Origin: Streptomyces varsoviensis
Lineage (GTDB): Bacteria; Actinomycetota; Actinomycetes; Streptomycetales; Streptomycetaceae
Assembly (NCBI RefSeq): GCF_000718635.1
Contig: NZ_JOBF01000002.1
Coordinates: 186,001-250,000 of the forward strand
DNA: 64,000 nt
Reading direction: 5' to 3'
Below are positions 28,560 through 38,177 of this stretch, one piece after another (position 1 is the first letter of the stretch; the number at the start of each line of letters is the position of its first letter). The notes under the pieces are model-generated. The model was not told where the DNA came from. It worked only from the letters and a program-made list of their open reading frames with translations, and made no database searches. The position numbers and the translations under genes are program-made.

Positions 28560-29231
28560 TCAAGCGGGGCGCTGAGCGCGCACCAAGAGCGTGCCGACGT
28601 CCCGCGGGTCGGGAGCCGCGAGGATCTGGGCGTCGATGTCGGTGAAGCCGTGGCGTTTGAGGAGGTCGGCCCACCACGTGGGCGAGTAGGCCCAGCGCAC
28701 CACGACGATCTTGCGGCCGGCGAGGCCGTTGCCGTACATCGGGTCGGGCCCGTAGTACCCCTCGATGGGCTCGGCCTGGGAGAAGGCGAAGACGCCGCCG
28801 GGGTTGAGGCGCTGGGTGATCAGGGGGACGAGCTGGTCGGGGTCGGTGAACCACACGGCGCCCCAGATCGAGTAGATCGCGTCGTACGACGCGGTGGTGG
28901 AGGCCAGGTGCGCGCACGCCTCGGCCTCGACGAACGTCAGTCCCGGGGTGTCCTGCCACCACCGGCGGGCGCGAGCGGTCTGTGTGGCGGAGAAGTCCAG
29001 GCCGGTGACCTCGACGCCGTGGCGTTGGGCGAGGTAGGCGGCTTCCTTGCCCTCGGCGGAGCCCAGCTCCAGCGCGGTGCGGGGGCTGCCCAGTAGCTCG
29101 GCGCCGGGGCCGTGGCCCTCGTACTGGGTCCATGCGAAGGCGTCGGCGGCCGGGCGCGGCTGCTCGCCCTCCCCCCGGTACGGGCGGTAGGTATCCCAGT
29201 ACTCGGTTAGGGATGTCGCGGCACGGGTCAT
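28560..29231 (-). CDS. Class I SAM-dependent methyltransferase
   Basis: A 223-aa Rossmann-type methyltransferase. Motif I is ALELGSAEGKEAAYLAQR, followed by VTGLDFSATQTARARRWW and the post-motif YDAIYSIWGAVWFTDPDQL and LNPGGVFAFSQAEP. Ribosome site GAGGAG lies 5 bases before ATG 29231; the longer frame has no such site. It is separated by 148 bases from the 146-aa gene upstream, probably in the same unit. Substrate unknown. Confidence 0.85.
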   Translation of the reverse strand: MTRAATSLTEYWDTYRPYRGEGEQPRPAADAFAWTQYEGHGPGAELLGSPRTALELGSAEGKEAAYLAQRHGVEVTGLDFSATQTARARRWWQDTPGLTFVEAEACAHLASTTASYDAIYSIWGAVWFTDPDQLVPLITQRLNPGGVFAFSQAEPIEGYYGPDPMYGNGLAGRKIVVVRWAYSPTWWADLLKRHGFTDIDAQILAAPDPRDVGTLLVRAQRPA

Positions 29232-29379
29232 GGCACTCCTCGGGGCGGGTGCGCCACACCGTACCCGCACGCCCCGCGCCGATTCCGGCAGTTGCCATTA
29301 CGTCACCCCTCGGGGGCGCGGCGGCGCGCCGAGGCCCGGCAGCGGGCGAGCTGCTGCCGGGCCAAGGGGGTGCGGGCGG

Positions 29380-29820
29380 TCAGTGGCAGTTCGCGCCGGG
29401 GCGGCACGGGCCGCACTTGGCGTAGTCCCGCTCCCACAGCTTCCAGTCCACCGCGAAGCCGTGGTCGGCGATGACGCGTGCGGTGCGCTCGACGGAGCCG
29501 TCATACTTGAACGCGATCTCGGGGATGTGTTCCAGGAACCGGCCGTCGAAGTGCTCCGCGCACCATTCGCGGTAGTTGCGGGTGTCCAGGATGGAGACGT
29601 GGACGGCCGTGTCGACCAGCCGGCCGCAGCACAGCTCCAGGCCCTGGCCCCACGTCTCGATCGCGGTGATCAGGTACGAGACGGCCGCGCCGAACAGGCG
29701 CTCGGCCATCACCTCGTCGAAGGGGTGGTCGCGGATGAGGAGCTGGATCTCGCGGTCCCAGACCTCGGGCTTCACGTAGTCCCGCGGGTCACGGACGCGA
29801 GTCTCGACTGCTGTCGCCAT
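29380..29820 (-). CDS. Hypothetical 146-aa protein with a C-terminal Cys motif
   Basis: A soluble protein with a conserved-looking core (VWDREIQLLIRDHPFDEVMA, SYLITAIETWGQGLELCCG) and a C-terminal CGPCRPGANC motif that could bind metal. It is transcribed divergently from the XRE regulator at 30012 and upstream of the methyltransferase. This trio recurs in Streptomyces to my knowledge, but no function is known to me. Confidence 0.65.
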   Translation of the reverse strand: MATAVETRVRDPRDYVKPEVWDREIQLLIRDHPFDEVMAERLFGAAVSYLITAIETWGQGLELCCGRLVDTAVHVSILDTRNYREWCAEHFDGRFLEHIPEIAFKYDGSVERTARVIADHGFAVDWKLWERDYAKCGPCRPGANCH

Positions 29821-30011
29821 GCTGTCCTCCGGGCTCGGGGCCCCGGCGCTGGATGCGGGGCCGCCCTCCCACCAAACCGCCTGCGACCGTCCGCCAGTGG
29901 TCAACTCCCGTTGCGCGCACGCCGTTTGCAGGTCCCGCACATGCCGTGTACACGGCGTCAGGCGGCTACTACTGTGGGTAGACTGTCCGGCTGCCGGCGT
30001 GCGGAGGCCAG

Positions 30012-31303
30012 ATGAGCGCGAACGCACTGTGGAGCACCGACCGGGCCCGCACCCTCATCGCGCGACGCGACCCCGGGGCCTGATCCGCCTCGGCAGAGTG
30101 GACCGCGGCTGGCGGCAGGCGGAACTCGGCGCCCGCCTCGGCTGCTCCGCCTCGGCCATCTCCCGCCTGGAGCGCCACGGCCACCACGCCGACCTGGCCC
30201 TCCTGCGGCACGCCGCCGACCGGGTGGGCATGCCGACGCATGTCCTGGCCGCGTCGCTCGGACTGGGGCCCTGCCCAGCCACTACAGTTGCGGCGCAAGA
30301 ACGCTGTGCCGAGGAGGACTCCATGCGCCGCCGCACCCTGCTCGGCGCCGCCACTCTCGCGCCCCCTCTGACGCTCCTCACCGGCGTGGACACGGCACTG
30401 GCGAGCGTGCCCGCCCCCACCGGCTCCGTCACCGCCATCGCCGCGCGCCTGGCCGCCGCCCGCCGCCTCTTCGACACCGGACAGCATGCCCGCCTCCTCG
30501 CCGAACTGCCCGGCCTCCTCGGCGACGCCCACGAGGCCGCGCACTCGCGCGAGGAGATCGCACTGGCCCGCCTCTCCTCGTGCTACCGCCTGGCGGCCGA
30601 AGTCCTCCTCAAGATCGGCGAGTACGAGCGCGCCCGGCGCGCCGCCGACCGCGCCACCATCACCGCCGACCTCTCCGGCTCCCCCCTCGCGGCCGTGGCC
30701 GCCGCACGCTCGATGAGCATCGTCCTGCGCCACCAGGACCAGCCCGACGCCGCCCAGGACCTCATCCTCGACGCCGCGACCCGCACCGAAGCCACCGGCC
30801 TCAAGACCGACGCCCAGACCTCCGCCTACGCCCAGGTCCTGTGCACCACCGCCTACACCGCGGCCCGCTCCGGCGACCGCGGCCAGGCCCTCTCCCTGCT
30901 CGGCGAAGCCGCCCGAGCCGCCCGCCGCCTCCCCGACCGCGCCCCCGCCGAGGGCCGCTTCCTCCCCTTCACCCCGGCCCAGGCCACGCTCTACCAGGTC
31001 AGCGTTCGCTGGGCACTCGGCGACGCCGGCGCCGCCCTGGACGCCGGCCGCACCCTGCACGAGGACCAGTTCGCCACCCACGAGCGGAAGGGGCGCATGC
31101 ACACCGACCTCGCGCGCGCCTGGTGGCAATGGGGCAAGGCCGAGCAGACCGCCACCGAACTGCTGCTGGCCCTGCGCGTCTCACCAGGCGAAGTCCGCGA
31201 CCGCCCCTCGATCCGCAAGGTCGTCACCGAGCTGCGCTCCCGCCACCCCCGCGTACCAGGAGTACGCGAACTCGTCGCCGCCACCGGACCGAACACCAAC
31301 TGA
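30012..31303 (+). pseudogene. XRE/TPR transcriptional regulator with a frameshift after codon 23
   Basis: Reading from ATG 30012 (after GAGGCCAG) gives MSANALWSTDRARTLIARRD and then TGA at 30081. The continuing HTH (LIRLGRVDRGWRQAELGARL, CSASAISRLERHG) and the 380-residue TPR-like body are in another frame, beginning at 30080. One base appears missing in the CCCCGGGGCC run at 30071-30080. The rest is intact to 31303, including a second region MRRRTLLGAATLAPPLTLL and many Ala-rich helices. It could be a sequencing error, real loss, or -1 frameshifting. It is divergent from the 146-aa gene. Confidence 0.7.
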
Positions 31304-31313
31304 GAAACGCCGC

Positions 31314-31914
31314 TCAACCCGGCAACCTCCCACGCTGTTGGAGCACGTAGGTCTGCCCCTCGGCCAAGTGGGTCACGACGTACCGGTGCTGGGCACAGCG
31401 GAGAGCGGCTTCCTCGATGGCGGGCAGTAGTCGGCCTTCCGCGTGCACGACGACGCCAGCGAATGACGTCGTCGACGAGCCGCGCGGACACGAGTCTGGC
31501 TGTGCGGCAGCGCCACCCCGTGGCACTGGTGACGCCAAGGCGCTCGGCGACCTCTTCGGGCGAGTGCTCCGGCGCACCGGCGTCGTACCCCTCCCGCAGG
31601 CCGAGACCGACGAGCACACCACCGTCGGCCTGCCCGACGGTCAAGGCCCACCCGGTCGTCGCGACCAGCCGACGTACGGCGGCGTCACACGCCGCCGTGT
31701 CCGGCGTGCCGTAGCTGCGGCTCGGGTCCCGGTACAGCACCACCTCGCTCACCGGCTCGTCGGCTTCGCCCGGCAGGAAGGCCGCCACAGGCCAGGTCTG
31801 CGCCAGGGCCGCGAGCGAGTGGCGAACGTGCTCGACGGGAGCGGCGGCGGGCAGCAGCAGCGCCCGCATCCATGCTCCCTCTACGGTCCTGACCTCGATG
31901 TAGGGCGTCGTCAT
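31314..31914 (-). pseudogene. Hypothetical protein with an internal frameshift
   Basis: From ATG 31914 the product MTTPYIEVRTVEGAWMRALL continues convincingly to SARLVDDVI at about 31463. The frame then becomes Arg-rich nonsense, while the adjacent frame continues with FAGVVVHAEGRLLPAIEEA and RYVVTHLAEGQTYVLQQ to a stop at 31314. The two halves together make about 200 residues. No family recognised. The downstream end is convergent with the frameshifted regulator. Confidence 0.6.
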
Positions 31915-31971
31915 AGGACGACTGTGCACCGCCAACTGGGGCTGTCCGTCACCGGCCCTAGGGTCGATGAG

Positions 31972-32340
31972 ATGGACCATGGCAAGGAAGTGCATGAGGT
32001 GCGGGTCTCCGCGCGAGGAGAGCGCGCCTCCATCGACATCGACGGACATCCGGTGGGCGAGCAGGTCGCCGCCTACCGGATCGATCAGGCCGCCGGTGAG
32101 CCGCCGCAGGTGCTGGTGCATCTGGCCGCGGAGCACAGTGAGGTGGAGTGGGCCGGGGCGGCGCGGGTCCACGTCGCGGGGCCGGTGGATCCGGGCCCGA
32201 GGGCGGCGCAGTTCCTGGCGGCGATCGACCCGGTGGAACTGGAGACGGCCGCCCTGGCGCGCCTGGACCTCGACAGCGGTCCCCATGCCCTGACGCGGGC
32301 GATGCTGGCCCAACTGGGGGAGTGGGCCAGTGGCGCTTGA
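31972..32340 (+). CDS. Phage-remnant hypothetical protein (122 aa)
   Basis: First of four closely packed rightward genes of prophage type. The product (MDHGKEVHEVRVSARGERAS onward) has HPVGEQVAAYRIDQAAGEPP and ends LGEWASGA, overlapping the start of the DUF6093 gene by 11 bases. Similar small proteins precede DUF6093 genes in actinophage virion modules. An ATG at 31967 is in a different frame, so 31972 is used. Confidence 0.6.
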   Translation: MDHGKEVHEVRVSARGERASIDIDGHPVGEQVAAYRIDQAAGEPPQVLVHLAAEHSEVEWAGAARVHVAGPVDPGPRAAQFLAAIDPVELETAALARLDLDSGPHALTRAMLAQLGEWASGA

Positions 32341-32761
32341 CCTTGATGGCGCGCGCCGGGTGGTCGAACGCGTCCTGGACGACAAGCTGGAGGCGTGGCG
32401 CGACAGCGCGGGCCGCACCGACGACGTGCTGGACGAGGCGACGGGCGCACTGGTGGCGCCGGTGCCCGACGAAGTCCTGCTGTGGGACGGTCTCGGCGCC
32501 CTGCTGCCGCTGGGCCGCCCGGCGATCACCAAACCCCTCGACGGGGCCGTCGCCCAGACGCCGCCGACCACGGACTACCAGGCCGTGCTGCCGGTCCGAG
32601 CACCGGAACTGCGTCCGGACGACGTGATCCGCGTCGCCGGATCACTACGGCGCGGCGATCCCCGCGACCCGCAGCTCGTCGGCCGCCGCTTCCGCGTCTC
32701 GGACGCCGCCGTCGGCACCTACAGCGTGGTGCGCATCGTGCGGGTGCAGGTGATCGACTGA
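32330..32761 (+). CDS. DUF6093-family phage structural protein
   Basis: A 143-aa protein beginning at a GTG (MALDLDGARRVVERVLDDKL). The second half PDDVIRVAGSLRRGDPRDPQ and VGRRFRVSDAAVGTYSVVRI is characteristic of DUF6093, found in virion head-tail regions of actinophages and prophages. It overlaps the next gene by one base (TGATG). Confidence 0.7.
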   Translation: MALDLDGARRVVERVLDDKLEAWRDSAGRTDDVLDEATGALVAPVPDEVLLWDGLGALLPLGRPAITKPLDGAVAQTPPTTDYQAVLPVRAPELRPDDVIRVAGSLRRGDPRDPQLVGRRFRVSDAAVGTYSVVRIVRVQVID

Positions 32762-33186
32762 TGCCCGCCGAAGCGCACCCGAACGCGCACCCCGAGGCGG
32801 CGGCGTTCCGCGACCCGATCGCGCTGGCGGCCGCGCTCGCCCGGCTCGGCCCGGCCGCCCGCGCCCGCACCCGTACGATCACCCGTCACCACGCGATGCT
32901 GTTGCGCGTGCGCATCCAGCGAAATGCTTCGGGGCGGCCGGGGCCGCAGGCCATCACCGGTCAGTACCGCGCGTCGTGGGACGTGCGGGTGCGCGGCGGC
33001 GCAGGGCAGGTCACGGCGGAGGTGTGCTCCGACGCGCCGCAGGCGAGGCGGCTGGAGTACGGCTTCGTCGGGGTTGACGCGCTCGGCCGCCACTATCGAC
33101 AGCCGCCCTACCCGCATGTCGAGCCTGCGTGGAAGCGGACCCGGCCCGGGTTCCTCCGGGCCCTGGCGGACGGGGTCCTGCCGTGA
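32761..33186 (+). CDS. Phage HK97 gp10-like/minor tail protein
   Basis: A 141-aa protein. The order and the motif QITGQYRASWDVRV-like stretch, then ARRLEYGFVGVDALGRHYRQ and PPYPHVEPAWKRT, fit the HK97 gp10 (head-tail connection) family, in which a final PYPH/P box is typical. The stop overlaps the next GTG (GTGA). It is part of a remnant; no capsid, terminase or tail genes remain nearby. Confidence 0.7.
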   Translation: MPAEAHPNAHPEAAAFRDPIALAAALARLGPAARARTRTITRHHAMLLRVRIQRNASGRPGPQAITGQYRASWDVRVRGGAGQVTAEVCSDAPQARRLEYGFVGVDALGRHYRQPPYPHVEPAWKRTRPGFLRALADGVLP

Positions 33187-33494
33187 CGGCCCGGCGTCTG
33201 CCGGTGACGCGGGCCCTGGCCGCGCTCGTCGCACGGGCGAGTGGCCGGCCGTGTGGAATCGGTGAACTGCCTCTCGTGCTCGATGAGACCGCGGGCCAGT
33301 GGCGGCTTCTCTGGGGGCTGGTCCTGTGTGGTGGGACGTTGTACCGGAGGGCTATGTTGATCTTCTGGAGGTCGTTCTCTGGGGGTGCGGCTCTGTGGCG
33401 GGTTGTTGCATCAACCGTCGGATCGTGGAGTTGCATTGCGTGCCTTTCCTGTCAGACTGCCCTCTGGCCTGCGGTATTGGACGGTCGTCGATGA
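33183..33494 (+). pseudogene. Truncated phage tail-completion-like gene
   Basis: Starts at GTG 33183 with MTARRLPVTRALAALVARA and SGRPCGIGELPLVLDETAG, a typical beginning of small phage tail-terminator/connector proteins. After about 33300 the frame changes character and runs into the upstream region of the recombinase array. The phage gene seems to be cut by insertion of that array; the rest of the frame is not phage-like. Confidence 0.6.
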
Positions 33495-34602
33495 CGGCTA
33501 CGAGGTCGTGTTCATCGCTGATCAGTGGCTGAGGTTCTTGCGGTTCGAACGAAGCCGTTCCGAGTTGACGACGAAGGCGTACGCCGGCGGCATAGCGCTG
33601 TACCTGCGGTGGTGCCGGTCAACAGGGCGCGAATGGTCCGTCGCCGCGCGGGACCTGGGCCTGTTCATGGTCTGGCTGAAGTACACGCCGTCATCGCCGG
33701 ATGACGATCCGACGCCGGTGGTGCTGGGGCCCGGCGCCGACCCGGCTCGCAGAGAGCGGAGGGTCAATGGCGTTCTGACGGCGGTACGGGGGCTGCTGTC
33801 CTACGCGGTGTCGGTTGGTGAGGCACCAAGGTCGGTGCTCGGACAGATCTACGAGCTGGCCGACAGCCGGGACCTGCCGGTCGAGGCCCAGGGCGAAGAC
33901 TCCGGCCTGACCTACCGGTTGCGAGCTGTCCACCGCGGCCAGGAGCCGGAAGCCGAGGTGGACCGGGCCACCGACGAAGAGCTGGTGGCGATGTTCCTGG
34001 AGTGCCGCAACGCCCGTGACCGGCTGATCGTGCTGCTGCTCGGCCGGGTCGGGCTGCGCCGCGGCCAGGCGTCCGGCCTGCACCGCAGTGACTGCCACCT
34101 GCTTCCCGGCTCCCGGGCGCTGGGCTGCGACTACAGCGGCGCCCACCTCCACGTTCGGCGACGGGACGACAGCAACCGGGCCTGGTCGAAGTCGAAGCAG
34201 GCATGGACACAGCCGTTGGACTTCCTGGTGGTCCAGGCTTTCGACCAGTACATCGATGAGCGCCACGAAGTACTTGGGGCAGGCGGCAGCGACTTCCTGC
34301 TGGTGAACCTGTTCCGCGAGCCGCTGGGGGCACCGATGCCGCCGAACGCGTTGGGCGAGCTGTTCGAGCGGCTGAGCCAGCGGGCCGGGCTGTCGCGGAA
34401 GGCCGGCCCCCACATGGCCCGCCGGGCCTTCGGCAGCAACGTTGCGGACGCCGGCGGATCGGCGGACGAGGTGCAGGCCCTGCTCGGGTAGGCACACCCG
34501 GAGTCGCCCAGGCCCTACCTGATTCCCGACCGGGCCCGATTGCGCGAGGCGATCGAGCGCGTTCCCTCCCCGCGGTCCGTGCACTGGACGAGGGAGAAGT
34601 GA
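33385..34602 (+). pseudogene. Tyrosine recombinase 1 of the array, in-frame TAG
   Basis: A TnpA-like tyrosine recombinase. The catalytic Arg region is GRVGLRRGQASGLHRSD and the HxxR box GPHMARRAFGSN. At 34489-34491 the frame has TAG exactly after ALLG, where these enzymes have LGH. It then continues in frame with AHPESPRPYLIPDRARL, which contains the expected nucleophilic Tyr (codon 34516), to TGA at 34600, overlapping the GTG of recombinase 2. As written the product (about 368 aa) lacks the Tyr and is inactive. A TTG at 33436 is an alternative start closer to the family N-terminus. Confidence 0.8.
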
Positions 34603-36641
34603 TCGCTACACCGCTGCCGCTGGCCCATGAGCTTCAGGACCTGCGGACCAAGGTCATGATCGACGCCTTGGACACCGAGTTCCTGAGCCTGGTGAGCTGG
34701 GACTGGGAGTCACGCGTCGTGCGCTACCCCAGGGTCCATCCGGTGCTGGGCATGCCGGACTGCGTAATCCCCGGCTGCACGAAGGGCTCCGCGCTCGGCG
34801 AACCGGTCTGTATCGGCTGCATCGGCCGCTGGCGGCGCTCCGGCCTGTCCCTCGAGGAGTTCGCGGCGGTCCCGAGAGAGAGTGTCTATCACCGCTCCGA
34901 CGGACAGACCCTCTGTCGCGTCCCGGGCTGCCAGCGGCCGCCTCGGCTGGTCACTGACGGTCTTTGCACCGCTCACCAGTCCCGCTGGCGCGCCTCGTCC
35001 GAGCCGACCGTGGAGGACTTTCTGCGGAACTCCCCGCAGCAGGGGTTGCCCGGGTTCGGACCCTGCCAGGTCGCCGCCTGCTACCGGCTCCGCGGTTCGG
35101 AGCGGACCCGCTACTGCGAGGTCCACCGAAGCCGCCTCCACCGTGAACGGCAGTCGGGGACCTTCGACGGAGACGAGGAGCGATGGCGCCTGACGTCGTC
35201 GTCGGTGCCGGTCAACCGCGAAGTCAGCCTGCGCGGACTGCCTGACCGGCTGGTCGCGGAGCTCCTCTACTGCCTTCAGGGCCGCACCGCCCGGGAGACG
35301 AAGACCAAGGATCACCGGTTGCGGCACATCAGCGATCAACTGCGTCTGCTCCAGGTCCCGAGCCTGGAGACGCTGGGAGAGGACGACCTGATCCGCGCAG
35401 GGCTGGTCGATGACCTGCGGATGATCAGCCGGGGGGCACAGACCGCGCTGCGCAGGCTGGGGGCGACTGCGGAGACCGAGCGACTCAAGGACGTTTGGGA
35501 CCTGTTTGTCTTCGGCCACCACGGCACGCTCACGTTCAGCCGGATCCGCCAGCACCCCCTGCGGGAGGCGGTCAAGGTCTGGGCCTATGACGAACTTCCT
35601 CGGCGTCGGGGCCGGCATGTCGCCAGTTCCGTGCAGAACATGATCCGCGGCATGGAACAGCTCTCGGACAGCCTGCGGCTGCAGCGAGACGACGAGGGGC
35701 ATAAGCCGCGGCTTCTGAGCCGTACGGACATGGTCAGTTTCTGCAACCGCATCGCCTTCCTCGCCGAGACCGGCGTCTTCGGGGCTCACCACCGGGTCAA
35801 CGTCACCCGCTACGTCCGCAAAATCATCAACCGAATCCGCGTCCTGGGTCTCACCGGCCCCGGCCAGATGCTGGAGGGCCTGCCGGCGGACTTCTCCCTG
35901 TCCATGGAGAGTATCCCCGACGAGCCCGAGGACACCGAGGCGGGACGGGACCTGCCGGATGAGGTGATGCGGGAGCTCTGTGACAACTTCGATCTGCTGG
36001 AGAAGATGAGCAATCGCGAGTACCGCGTCGCGGCCGAGTTGCTTGTCGACACCGGCCGGGGGCCGGACGAGATCAGCACGCTGGCGCTGGAGTGCCTGGG
36101 CAAGAACCCGGACGGAACCCTGGTCCTGATCTATGACAACTCCAAGAACTACCGGCTGGGCCGTCGTCTGCCGATTGCGAAAGCGACCGCCGCGATCACG
36201 GAACAGCAGGAACGGGTGTGGGCACGCTTTCCCGGCACTCCGGCCGACAAGCTCAAGCTGCTGCCGAGCCCGATGACCACCCCCGAAGGAACGAAGCCGA
36301 TCGGTTCGATCGGCGACGCTCACCGGACCTGGGTCAACGCTCTTCCCGACATCATGATTCCGGTCGTCGTCAAGGTCGAGGGGTAGCTGGTGACGAAGCT
36401 GCTGCCGTTCGACAAGTCCAAGATCTTTCCCTACGCCTACCGGCACTCCTTCGCTCAGCGGCACGCGGACGCCAACGTCGACCCCGACGTGCTCATGGAT
36501 TTGATGGGCCATCGTGAACTCTCCACAACTCAGGGCTACTACAACCCTCGGGAATTGCATCAGACGGGCGTGAAGTTGCAGGTCACCTGGTCGCGACGGA
36601 AATCGGAAGGAGTTCGCGGAGCCTGCGAACTGGACTTCTGA
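34599..36641 (+). pseudogene. Tyrosine recombinase 2 of the array (TnpB-like, zinc fingers), in-frame TAG
   Basis: A long recombinase with an N-terminal zinc-binding region of three repeats (CVIPGCTKG...CIGC, CRVPGCQRP...CTAH, CQVAACYRL...CEVH). The Arg region VDTGRGPDEISTLALECL follows. At 36384-36386 a TAG stops the frame. In the same frame it continues with the catalytic box FPYAYRHSFAQRHAD, LMGHRELSTTQGYYN and a stop at 36641. The 595-aa truncated product lacks the His/Arg/Tyr box. The intact protein would be about 680 aa, close to Tn554 TnpB-like enzymes. Confidence 0.8.
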
Positions 36642-36683
36642 GCAGGGGTGTTGCCGAGCTACTCCCTTCTGATGCATGATCTG

Positions 36684-36699
36684 CCCTCCAGAAGGGAGG
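36684..36699 (+). promoter_or_regulatory. Hairpin covering the ribosome site of recombinase 3
   Basis: CCCTCC (36684-36689) can pair with GGGAGG (36694-36699) across AGAA. The GGGAGG is the Shine-Dalgarno of the GTG at 36707. Such a stem could lower translation unless opened by coupling or ribosome passage from recombinase 2. Confidence 0.4.
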
Positions 36700-36706
36700 G
36701 TCTGGA

Positions 36707-37809
36707 GTGGTGCATCAGCGCAAGGTGGCCCTGGCCGGGTCGGCCCATATGGAGCTCGTCTCCGGGGTGGTCCAGCTGCGTCCCGAGGACGCGATGTTCG
36801 ACGCGATGCTGCGGGGCTGGCGTGCTCAGCAGAAGTCGCGGGGGCTGAAGGACGACACGATCGACCCGAGGGAACGGCTGATCCGCCGATTTCTGGACTT
36901 CACGAACGAGTACCCGTGGCGGTGGACGCCGGCCCACCTGGACGAGTGGTCGGCGTCGCTGACGAGCGAGAAGCACTTGGCGCCGTCCACGGTCCGCAGT
37001 TACCAGGGCATCGTTCGGCTGTTCACCGAGCTCCTCATCGACGCCCGCTACGGCTGGGGTCCGGCCTGCGAGGAAGCCTTCGGCACCTTCCCGGTGGCGA
37101 TCTGTCACGAGTGGAATACCCTCCCTCACCTGCAGGATTACGAAGGAGGCCCGGAGGCGAGGCCCTTCACGCGGGAAGAGCTGCAGCTCTTCCTCGACTA
37201 CGCCGACGACCAGGTCGAGCGAGCGATCCGGGCGAAACGCAAGGGAGCCCTGGCGGCCTACCGCGACGCCACGTTGTTCAAGGTGATCTACGGGTGGGGG
37301 CTTCGCCGGACGGAGACGTCCAAGCTCGATGTGGTCGATTTCGGGCGCAATCCGCAGGCCCGGCAGTTCGGCCGGTACGGCACGCTCAACGTCCGCTACG
37401 GCAAGGCGAAGAAGGGCCAGCCGCCGCGGCGGCGGAACGTGTTGTCGGTGATGGACTGGGCCGTCGAGGCGGTTGCCGACTACGTCGAGAACGTCCGCCC
37501 GCGCTTCGGGTTCCCGATCATGCGGCTCTGTGGATCACCGAGCGCGGGGGCCGCCTGCAGCCCGGCTCGATCAACGACCGGTTCGAGGCATGCCGGGACG
37601 CTCTCGGGCTGACGAAAGAGCTGACCCCGCACAGTCTTCGGCATTCGTATGTGACGCACCTGACCGAGGACGGGGTGGACCGGCGCTTCATCCAGCAGCA
37701 GGTCGGCCACGAGTGCGACAGCTCCCTGGCCATCTACACGCACGTCAGCGACGACTTCTTGAACACTTCCCTGCACAAGGCACTGGCCCCGGCATTCGCC
37801 GGGGCCTGA
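36707..37809 (+). pseudogene. Tyrosine recombinase 3 of the array, frameshifted
   Basis: An XerC/D-like recombinase. The first 270 codons from GTG 36707 are normal (DATLFKVIYGWGLRRTETSK holds the catalytic Arg). At 37511-37516 the frame shifts: TTCCCGATCAT would need one more C to continue as DHAALWITERGGRLQ. The remaining catalytic parts are in the other frame: TPHSLRHSYVTHLTEDG, FIQQQVGHECDSS and LAIYTHVSDDF. The intact protein would be about 367 aa. Missing one C in a C run could be a sequencing error. Confidence 0.8.
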
Positions 37810-37826
37810 TGAGGAGGGATCCGGCG

Positions 37827-38177
37827 ATGGCCGCCAAGCTCGACTACCACTGGCACCTGCGCAAGGTCATGGCCGACCGCGGGATGTTCTCCACCACCGA
37901 CCTCCTGCCTCCGCTCGCCGAACGCGGCATTACGCTGTCCACGAGTCAGGTCTACCGGCTCGTCGTCGAGCGACCGGAGCGACTGAGCCTGAAGATCCTC
38001 ATGGCTCTGCTCGACATCCTCGACTGCACCATGGACGACCTCATCGAGCCGATCACGGCGGCCGGGGCGGTGAAGAAGCCGAAGAAGGCCGCCGCCGGCG
38101 GCCCGGCGCCCGATGCGGAGGGACTCGGCGGACTGCGTCCCAAGCGAGCTCGGATCAGAGGAGTTGACCGGCCTTGA
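37827..38177 (+). CDS. Small XRE-type HTH protein of the recombinase array
   Basis: A 116-aa protein with a Cro/CI-type HTH (MADRGMFSTTDLLPPLAERG, LSTSQVYRLVVERPERLSLK, ALLDILDCTMDDLIEP) and a Lys/Arg-rich tail. GAGGAGGG lies 9 bases before ATG 37827. Its stop overlaps a TTG start of the zinc protein (TTGA). It likely acts as an accessory DNA-binding factor or regulator of the recombinases, comparable in position to TnpC of Tn554-like elements. Confidence 0.75.
   Translation: MAAKLDYHWHLRKVMADRGMFSTTDLLPPLAERGITLSTSQVYRLVVERPERLSLKILMALLDILDCTMDDLIEPITAAGAVKKPKKAAAGGPAPDAEGLGGLRPKRARIRGVDRP

Noticed and set aside
34489..36386. Recoding of TAG as a sense codon
   Set aside because: No pyrrolysine genes or recoding element are visible, and neighbouring genes also show frameshifts, so decay or error is the simpler explanation.
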